NCBI GenBank assembly: GCA_946628865.1
Contig: CAMOXE010000080.1
Coordinates: 1-5,427, forward strand
Direction of reading: 5' to 3'
From: an uncultured Clostridia bacterium
Lineage (GTDB): Bacteria > Bacillota > Clostridia > Christensenellales > Borkfalkiaceae
Length of the DNA stretch: 5,427 bases
Below the pieces are notes generated by a model. The model saw nothing but the letters and a program-made list of their open reading frames with translations. It had not been told where the DNA came from and did no database searches. Shown here in pieces: positions 1-4,378 of this stretch (within the stretch, counting starts at the first letter, position 1; every line of letters begins with the position of its first letter). The position numbers and the translations under genes were made by a program.

Positions 1-240
1 GCGCTCAATATGAAAGTTAAACTTACCGCAATTACCGAGCAGGAAAATTTGCTTGAAACGCTTATAAAGGCGAAAGGTTACGACGAGGTTGCTGTAACGC
101 TCGGAGTTTCTTCGGACAATTTAAGCGTTGTTGTTCGCGACGCCGATTTTTCTCAAGACGACGCGGTTTTGATATACAGTCTTTGCCAAAAAGAATTGAA
201 TATCTCGCCCGAAAACGTATATATTCAGTCAATTTCTTAA
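1..240 (+). CDS. spoIIIAH: SpoIIIAH-like stage III sporulation protein, C-terminal part (5' end outside window)
   Basis: This is the C-terminal 79 codons of a SpoIIIAH-like protein; the frame is open to the left edge (Ala-Leu-Asn precedes the first Met at base 10), so that Met is probably internal. In endospore formers SpoIIIAH is a mother-cell membrane protein whose extracellular domain, related to the YscJ/FliF ring proteins, binds SpoIIQ across the intermembrane space to build the forespore feeding channel. The visible part fits the end of that domain: a helix ending LIKAKGYDEVAV, a strand LSVVVRDADFS, a second helix with CQKELNIS, and the closing strand ENVYIQSIS. The N-terminal membrane anchor would lie outside the window. 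The spoIIIA operon normally lies just upstream of the asp23-nusB-folD cluster, which supports the call. No terminator is evident after the stop. A different small alpha/beta domain protein cannot be fully excluded. Confidence 0.75.
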   Translation, partial: ALNMKVKLTAITEQENLLETLIKAKGYDEVAVTLGVSSDNLSVVVRDADFSQDDAVLIYSLCQKELNISPENVYIQSIS

Positions 241-245
241 ATAAA

Positions 246-294
246 ACACTTTTCAAATTCGATTATATGTGATATAATATACATGTGAAAGTGT
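246..294. repeat. Imperfect inverted repeat bracketing the promoter
   Basis: ACACTTTTCA at 246-255 and TGAAAGTGT at 286-294 are inverted copies differing by one extra T in the left arm. They are separated by 30 bases. The left arm covers the -35 candidate and the right arm covers the predicted transcription start, a layout compatible with a paired operator. The large loop and the lack of a T tract after the right arm argue against a terminator. In AT-rich DNA a match of this length can arise by chance, so functional meaning is uncertain. Confidence 0.3.
250..278 (+). promoter_or_regulatory. Probable sigma-A promoter with extended -10, upstream of the Asp23-family gene
   Basis: The -35 candidate is TTTTCA at 250-255 (four of six consensus bases). 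A spacer of exactly 17 bases is followed by a perfect TATAAT at 273-278. The bases just before it, TGA at 270-272, make an extended -10 (TGnTATAAT). Transcription would start near 285-287, giving a leader of about 55 bases before the ATG at 340. It lies in the only sizeable gap of the window and is very AT-rich. It is likely the main promoter for the Asp23-family gene, and perhaps for the downstream cluster by readthrough. Assignment is by motif only. Confidence 0.75.
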
Positions 295-329
295 ATAAAT
301 CGCTGTAAAAACGATATATCAACATAATC

Positions 330-336
330 GAGGTGA
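330..336 (+). promoter_or_regulatory. Ribosome binding site of the Asp23-family gene
   Basis: GAGGTGA lies 3 bases before the ATG at 340 and matches seven consecutive bases of the usual anti-Shine-Dalgarno region. It is the strongest ribosome binding site in the window and fixes the start at 340. It also suggests high, independent translation of this gene, unlike the coupled genes downstream. Confidence 0.8.
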
Positions 337-339
337 AAT

Positions 340-681
340 ATGGCTTACTATAAAGGTCAGGTCGGCAATGACAATAAGGGTAAGATCGTCTATAACGTAG
401 GAATAGTAAAAGGGATCGTTCGGCTCGCGGTCGAGGGCGTCGAGGGCGTTGCCATCAGCAATAAGAAAAGCAAAAAAGGCGACGATATTAAAGTCGAGAC
501 CTCCGGCGACGCGATCTCCGTAAAGGTAAGCGTCAACGTTTATTACGGATATTCTGTTCCGGACGTTGCGTATCATATACAGCAGAATATTAAACATAAC
601 GTCGAGTCTATGTCGAGATATAAGATAGGGGATATAGACGTTAAAGTAAACGGGGTAATTTTCCCCGAGGATAACAAATAA
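340..681 (+). CDS. Asp23/Gls24 family envelope stress response protein
   Basis: This 113-residue protein belongs to the Asp23/Gls24 family (DUF322). The conserved segments appear in family order: an N-terminal strand and helix with GKIVYNVGIVKGIV (14-27), the VEGVEGVAIS turn (31-40), a basic linker NKKSKKGDD (41-49), the strands IKVETSGDAISVKVSVNVYYG (about 50-70), the helix VAYHIQQNIKHNVESM (76-91), and the closing strand IDVKVNGVIFPED (99-111). There is no signal peptide or membrane segment, so it should be cytoplasmic. In staphylococci Asp23 is tethered to the membrane by AmaP and linked to envelope stress. In the YqhY branch, which sits beside accBC and nusB in Bacillus, it is linked to acetyl-CoA carboxylase homeostasis. 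The position before nusB makes the YqhY branch the better analogy, although accB and accC are not here. The gene has its own promoter and ribosome binding site, and is followed by a terminator hairpin. Its biochemical role is not established. Confidence 0.9.
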   Translation: MAYYKGQVGNDNKGKIVYNVGIVKGIVRLAVEGVEGVAISNKKSKKGDDIKVETSGDAISVKVSVNVYYGYSVPDVAYHIQQNIKHNVESMSRYKIGDIDVKVNGVIFPEDNK

Positions 682-682
682 C

Positions 683-715
683 GCAATAAGCCGCAACAAC
701 GGCTTATTGCTTTTT
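683..715 (+). terminator. Intrinsic terminator or attenuator between the Asp23-family gene and nusB
   Basis: A perfect 11-base-pair stem is formed by GCAATAAGCCG (683-693) and CGGCTTATTGC (700-710), with the 6-base loop CAACAA. It is followed directly by five Ts (711-715). It begins one base after the Asp23-family stop codon (679-681). The structure has the standard form of a rho-independent terminator on the + strand; on the opposite strand no comparable T tract follows. Since nusB starts at 735 and no promoter is visible between the hairpin and nusB, it probably acts as a partial terminator that lowers expression of the downstream genes. An alternative is a full terminator combined with an undetected promoter inside the Asp23-family gene. 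Confidence 0.85.
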
Positions 716-720
716 GCACG

Positions 721-726
721 AGAGGA
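721..726 (+). promoter_or_regulatory. Ribosome binding site that fixes the nusB start
   Basis: AGAGGA lies 8 bases before the ATG at 735. It decides for that ATG over the in-frame TTG at 714, which sits inside the T tract of the terminator hairpin and has no Shine-Dalgarno sequence. Confidence 0.75.
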
Positions 727-734
727 ATAACTAT

Positions 735-1145
735 ATGAGAAAAGACGCAAGAGACGCCGTCTATAAAATTTTATACGCCAAATTATTCAATGAGGTCGAC
801 GGGGAATTTATTGCCGAAACCTACGCGGACTTAAAACTAAGCAAGGCCGACGCCGAATTTTCGGATTCGCTTTTAAGGATAATAACCGAGCATTTTGACG
901 AAATAACCGCCGAAATCGACAGGTTGGCCGTTGGCTACAGTTACGAAAGACTGTATTCAACCGTAAAATGCGCGCTTTGTCTTGCTTTTGCGGAAATGAA
1001 ATATACCGAGGTTCCGAAAATCGTAGCCATAGACGAGGCGATGACTCTTTTAAGACGATATTCGGACAAAGACGGCATGAATTTTGCAAACGGCGTACTT
1101 GCCGCATATAAAGTCGAGTTGGAGAGCGCCGATGCAAATAATTGA
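735..1145 (+). CDS. nusB: Transcription antitermination factor NusB
   Basis: NusB is an all-helical RNA-binding protein. With NusE (ribosomal protein S10) it binds boxA in nascent rRNA leaders and helps assemble the antitermination complex on RNA polymerase. The 136 residues match the family's usual 130-150. It opens with the typical RKDARDAVYKILYAKLF (2-18), in which the Arg-rich first helix contributes to RNA binding. The acidic middle (EFSDSLLRIITEHFDEI, 41-57) and RLAVGYSYERL (63-72) follow. It ends with the family's most conserved block, VPKIVAIDEAMTLLRRYSDK (93-112) then FANGVLAAY (117-125). The variant VAIDEA stands where many homologues have VVINEA. The start is set by AGAGGA upstream. 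The last 14 bases overlap folD in another frame. The preceding hairpin means that an antitermination factor is encoded just behind a terminator, which invites the idea of feedback. Confidence 0.93.
   Translation: MRKDARDAVYKILYAKLFNEVDGEFIAETYADLKLSKADAEFSDSLLRIITEHFDEITAEIDRLAVGYSYERLYSTVKCALCLAFAEMKYTEVPKIVAIDEAMTLLRRYSDKDGMNFANGVLAAYKVELESADANN
1121..1124 (+). promoter_or_regulatory. Ribosome binding site for folD inside nusB
   Basis: GGAG lies 7 bases before the ATG at 1132, within the 3' end of nusB. It supports that ATG rather than the upstream in-frame TTG at 1084, which would add 16 residues unlike any FolD N-terminus. Confidence 0.7.
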
Positions 1146-1986
1146 CGGTAAAAAGGTCTCCGAATTTTTTCGTGAAGATCTTAAATCGAAAATTACGGAT
1201 TTTTACGCCGAATCCGGGCGCAGACCGCGGCTCGTCGTAATAATAGTCGGTAACGATCCCGCGTCCGAAATATACGTTTCCAATAAGGCTAAAGCCGCGG
1301 CGGAAGTAGGGATAGTATCTGAAACCGTGAGATTAAACGAAACGATCGGACAAGCCGAACTTGAAAACGTCATTTGGGGTTACGCGAAAGACGATATTAC
1401 GGACGGATTGCTCGTTCAACTCCCGCTCCCTAAGCATTTAAACGCCGAAAGAGCGCTCGCTCTTATTCCCGACGATAAAGACGTCGACGGGTTTTCGGTG
1501 GGGAATACAGGCAGGCTTTGCCGTTTTACGGGTGACGGAATTTATCCTTGCACGCCGAGCGGAATTATTCAACTTTTGAAGTATTACGATATTCCGCTAA
1601 GCGGCAAAAGAGCCGTAGTGGTGGGAAGAAGTAATATTCTCGGTAAGCCCGTCGCCTTAATGCTTTTAAACGAGGACTGCACGGTTACCGTTTGCCACAG
1701 CAAAACGAAAAATCTTAAAGAGATAACTTTGACTGCGGATATACTCGTCTCGGCGGTAGGAAAAAAGAACGTAATTACCGCGGATATGATAAAAGACGGC
1801 GCGGTCGTGATCGACGCGGGGATAACCAGGGAAAGCGGTAAAATTTACGGAGACGTGGATTTTACCGAGGCGGCAAAAAAAGTTTCTTATATTACGCCCG
1901 TTCCCGGCGGCGTAGGACCTATGACAATAACTATGCTTATGATAAATACTTATCAAGTTGCGGTAAACCACAATGAAAAACGCTGA
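1132..1986 (+). CDS. folD: Bifunctional methylenetetrahydrofolate dehydrogenase / methenyltetrahydrofolate cyclohydrolase FolD
   Basis: FolD interconverts 5,10-methylene-THF and 5,10-methenyl-THF with NADP, then hydrolyses the latter to 10-formyl-THF. This supplies formyl groups for purines and initiator Met-tRNA. It is a soluble homodimer. The 284 residues are the usual size. The N-terminal catalytic domain has VGNDPASEIYVSNKAKA (39-55), with Tyr48 and the general catalytic Lys52, followed by DGLLVQLPLP (91-100, Gln96) and the folate-binding DDKDVDGF (114-121). The dinucleotide domain has PCTPSGI (139-145), the nucleotide loop VVVGRSNILGKP (162-173) and VCHSKT (187-192). The C-terminal signature PVPGGVGPMT is at 256-265. 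All key residues are intact. The GRSN motif fits NADP preference, which suits the nearby NAD kinase. The gene overlaps nusB and ispA by 14 bases at each end. xseA/xseB, often next downstream in Firmicutes, are absent here. Confidence 0.97.
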   Translation: MQIIDGKKVSEFFREDLKSKITDFYAESGRRPRLVVIIVGNDPASEIYVSNKAKAAAEVGIVSETVRLNETIGQAELENVIWGYAKDDITDGLLVQLPLPKHLNAERALALIPDDKDVDGFSVGNTGRLCRFTGDGIYPCTPSGIIQLLKYYDIPLSGKRAVVVGRSNILGKPVALMLLNEDCTVTVCHSKTKNLKEITLTADILVSAVGKKNVITADMIKDGAVVIDAGITRESGKIYGDVDFTEAAKKVSYITPVPGGVGPMTITMLMINTYQVAVNHNEKR

Positions 1987-2848
1987 TTTCAAACGTATCT
2001 ATTCTCTTTTCAAAGAAAAATTCGACGCTTATTCCGAAGAAGTTTTTCTTTCCGTAAAGTCGAAAAGCAATCTCGCCGACGCGATGAAATATTCGTTTAC
2101 GGCAGGAGGAAAGAGAGTAAGACCCGTTTTAATGCTTTATTTTGCCGATCTTTTAGGCGTTGAAGAAAGCGAAATCATGCCTTTCGCTTTTTCGCTTGAA
2201 TGCTTGCACACTTATTCGCTTATTCACGACGACCTTCCCGCACTCGATAACGATACTCTTCGGCGAGGAAAGCCCACCTCTCACGTCAAATTCGGCGAGG
2301 CAACCGCTATTCTTGCGGGGGACGCGCTTTTGAATTTTGCGTTTGAACACGCGCTTTATCATTGCGACGACAAAAATAAAATCTCGGCACTTTCTTATCT
2401 TGCCGCTTGTTCGGGTTACGGCGGTATGCTCGAAGGGCAGTCGCTCGATATAAAATATGAGAAGTCGCCGGATATTAACGAAGAAGTGTTGTTTGACATA
2501 ATCGAACGTAAGACCGCAAAATTTATCGAGGCTGCAACGGTTATTCCCGCAATTTTAAGCGGTAGGGAAATTTTTCCATACGAAGAGTTCGGGAGAAATT
2601 TCGGCAGGCTCTTCCAATTTTGCGACGATTTATCGGACGTTATTTCAACTAAGGAAAAGATGGGTAAATCCATAGGTAAAGACGACTTAGAGGATAAACC
2701 CAGCGCCGTTAAAGTCTACGGTGCAGACTCTTTAAAAGACAAAATCCAAAACCTTGCGAACACTTGTAAAAATATTGCAAATGACCTTGATAAATCAGGT
2801 TTTTTGCAATGTTTTACGGATTATATAAGCGGAAATGAAAAGGCTTGA
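1973..2848 (+). CDS. ispA: Short-chain polyprenyl diphosphate synthase (farnesyl diphosphate synthase, IspA type)
   Basis: This enzyme condenses dimethylallyl or geranyl diphosphate with isopentenyl diphosphate to make farnesyl (possibly geranylgeranyl) diphosphate, precursor of undecaprenyl carriers and quinones. The all-alpha fold is supported along the 291 residues: AGGKRVRP for diphosphate binding (44-51), the first Asp-rich motif DDLPALDND (86-94) with LRRGKPTSH (96-104), GQSLD (155-159), ERKTAKF (178-184), and the second Asp-rich motif FQFCDDLSD (214-222). The two-residue Pro-Ala insertion in the first motif and the Tyr81-Ser82 pair before it are the pattern of bacterial type II farnesyl diphosphate synthases such as E. 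coli IspA. After GKSIGKDD (231-238) the usual KxTY is replaced by KPSAVKVYG. The start overlaps folD by 14 bases and has only a weak Shine-Dalgarno sequence, so translation is probably coupled. dxs, often next downstream, is not here. Product chain length cannot be fixed from sequence. Confidence 0.93.
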   Translation: MKNADFKRIYSLFKEKFDAYSEEVFLSVKSKSNLADAMKYSFTAGGKRVRPVLMLYFADLLGVEESEIMPFAFSLECLHTYSLIHDDLPALDNDTLRRGKPTSHVKFGEATAILAGDALLNFAFEHALYHCDDKNKISALSYLAACSGYGGMLEGQSLDIKYEKSPDINEEVLFDIIERKTAKFIEAATVIPAILSGREIFPYEEFGRNFGRLFQFCDDLSDVISTKEKMGKSIGKDDLEDKPSAVKVYGADSLKDKIQNLANTCKNIANDLDKSGFLQCFTDYISGNEKA

Positions 2849-3599
2849 TTATTTTCTTTTTGAAAGCGGGAAATATCTTTCGCGCACCAAGGCCGCCGAA
2901 GCGATTAAACGCGGAGAGGTAAAGGTCGACGGAGTTTTGGCGGACAAGCCTTCATTAGACGTTTCCTTAGATTCTAAAATCGAAATAATATCGACTCAAG
3001 CGTTTGCGTCCAACGGTGGATATAAACTTGAGAAGGCTATAGATGACTTTTCGCTTGAAATCAGCGGAAATTTTGTCGATATAGGTGCGAGTACGGGCGG
3101 ATTTACCGATTGTCTTTTAAAGCACGGGGCGGATTTTGTTTACGCCGTCGACGTGGGAGATAGTCAACTTGCTCCGAACCTGAAATCAGATAAAAGGGTT
3201 TTCGTAATGGATAAAACCAACGCTCGCATGCTTACGGCGGCTGACTTCGATAAAATCGTAGACGGAATAGTCTGCGACGTGAGTTTTATATCTCTGACGC
3301 ATATTCTGCCCGTAATATATGACGTTTTACGCTCTGAAGGTATATCGGTTACGCTGATAAAACCGCAATTTGAATGCGGCAGACGAGCGTTAAACTCGAA
3401 CGGTATCGTAACGAGTAAGTCCGACAGACTTTCAGCCGTGAAGAAAATATACGATTGCGGCGTAGCGCTGGGGCTTAACCCGATAAAATTTACGACTGCT
3501 CCGATAAGGGAGCGAAAGAATATAGAATTTTTAATGCTTTGGCGAAAGGGCGGAGATAAACGCCTCGACTTTAACGAAGTGATAAACGGTGTGAAATGA
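2835..3599 (+). CDS. tlyA: TlyA family rRNA methyltransferase (S4 domain plus FtsJ-like domain)
   Basis: TlyA proteins are SAM-dependent rRNA 2'-O-methyltransferases; in mycobacteria they modify 16S and 23S rRNA and affect capreomycin sensitivity. The old label haemolysin is probably misleading. The 254 residues fit the family's usual size. The N-terminal S4 RNA-binding domain is RLDYFLFESGKYLSRTKAAE (3-22) then IKRGEVKVDG (24-33). The linker FASNGGYKLEKA (57-68) follows. The methyltransferase domain has SAM motif I VDIGASTGGFTDCLL (81-95), YAVDVGDSQL (103-112), the acidic CDVSFISL (147-154) and LIKPQFE (174-180), whose Lys176 is a candidate catalytic residue. It ends with APIRERKNIEFL (222-233). 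The linker has Asn60 where most homologues have Arg (YVSRGG). The start overlaps ispA by 14 bases. The 3' end overlaps nadK by 4 bases. In Firmicutes tlyA commonly sits between ispA/dxs and recN, as here. Confidence 0.93.
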   Translation: MKRLDYFLFESGKYLSRTKAAEAIKRGEVKVDGVLADKPSLDVSLDSKIEIISTQAFASNGGYKLEKAIDDFSLEISGNFVDIGASTGGFTDCLLKHGADFVYAVDVGDSQLAPNLKSDKRVFVMDKTNARMLTAADFDKIVDGIVCDVSFISLTHILPVIYDVLRSEGISVTLIKPQFECGRRALNSNGIVTSKSDRLSAVKKIYDCGVALGLNPIKFTTAPIRERKNIEFLMLWRKGGDKRLDFNEVINGVK

Positions 3600-4378
3600 A
3601 GATAGGAATTTATTTAAAAAACGACTGTAAAAGCGATGCCGTCGATGAATTTATATCGGAACTCGACAGATATTCGATAGAACATTTTATTGTTGGCAAA
3701 TCCTCTGACGTACCCGATTATTACGTCGTATTCGGCGGAGACGGAACGATACTTTCCGCAGCGGAAATCGCGATCAATGCGGGTATTCCGCTCATAACCG
3801 TAAATATGGGTACGGTCGGGTTTCTATCGGCTTACGAACCCAACGCCGTAAAACTTCTCGCCGAAAATATTTACGCAGGCGCTGTGGTTTTTTCCACTCG
3901 CAGCGTGCTTGAAATTTCATATCGCGAAAAAAAATATCTCGCTTTAAATGACGCGGTGATCGAGCGAGACAAAACGTATAGCGGACATTCCGTGATAAGT
4001 AAAATTATGCTTAAAATCGACGGTAAAACCGTCTATGAATTGTCGTCCGACGGAGTAATAATCGCGACGCCCACAGGTTCGACTGCGTATTCGCTTTCGG
4101 CGGGAGGAGTGATTTTAACGCCCGAACTTAAATCGTTTATCGCGACGCCGATCTGTTCGCATTCGCTGAGCAGTCGTCCTATCGTGTACGGCGACGACGT
4201 AGAGGCGGAGATAGACGTTTTACCGGGAGGAGCGGATTGTATTTTCAGTTGCGACGGAAAGCCCGTGGAAAAAGTATCGGGCGGGGAAAGGGTAACGGTA
4301 AGAAAGAGTGATAAAACTCTTATTATTTCAGATACTAAAAAGGATTTCTTTGATAAAATAAAACAAAAATTAGGCTGA
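3596..4378 (+). CDS. nadK: NAD kinase
   Basis: NAD kinase phosphorylates NAD (ATP or polyphosphate as donor) to make NADP in the cytoplasm. The 260 residues are typical of the shorter bacterial enzymes. The conserved parts are present in order: the catalytic FGGDGTIL (46-53, Asp49 as the expected general base), VNMGTVGFLS (69-78), LNDAVIERD (117-125, the Asn-Asp form of the usual Asn-Glu substrate-binding pair), SSDGVIIATPTGSTAYSLSAGG (150-171), TPICSHSLSSRP (184-195) and a late CDGKP (219-223). The N-terminal domain is a short Rossmann-like segment, MKIGIYLKND. The ATGA overlap with tlyA and the lack of a strong Shine-Dalgarno sequence point to translational coupling. FolD in the same unit uses NADP(H), a plausible but unproven reason for the linkage. 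argR, which often lies between nadK/tlyA and recN, is missing: recN begins on the last base of this gene. Confidence 0.96.
   Translation: MKIGIYLKNDCKSDAVDEFISELDRYSIEHFIVGKSSDVPDYYVVFGGDGTILSAAEIAINAGIPLITVNMGTVGFLSAYEPNAVKLLAENIYAGAVVFSTRSVLEISYREKKYLALNDAVIERDKTYSGHSVISKIMLKIDGKTVYELSSDGVIIATPTGSTAYSLSAGGVILTPELKSFIATPICSHSLSSRPIVYGDDVEAEIDVLPGGADCIFSCDGKPVEKVSGGERVTVRKSDKTLIISDTKKDFFDKIKQKLG

Noticed and set aside
619..624. TATAAG near the end of the Asp23-family gene as a promoter for nusB
   Set aside because: No acceptable -35 element is found at 16-18 bases upstream, and the hairpin at 683-715 would still lie between it and nusB.
714..734. Upstream TTG start giving nusB seven extra residues
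   Set aside because: The TTG sits in the T tract of the terminator hairpin and has no Shine-Dalgarno sequence. The ATG at 735 has AGAGGA at good spacing and begins with the standard NusB N-terminus.
319..750. Minus-strand open frame of 143 codons opposite the Asp23-family gene
   Set aside because: It lies antisense to a well-supported conserved gene, crosses the terminator hairpin, and shows no recognisable domain or ribosome binding site.
1084..1131. Upstream TTG start giving folD sixteen extra residues
   Set aside because: The extension is unlike FolD N-termini, lies deep inside nusB, and the ATG at 1132 has GGAG 7 bases upstream.
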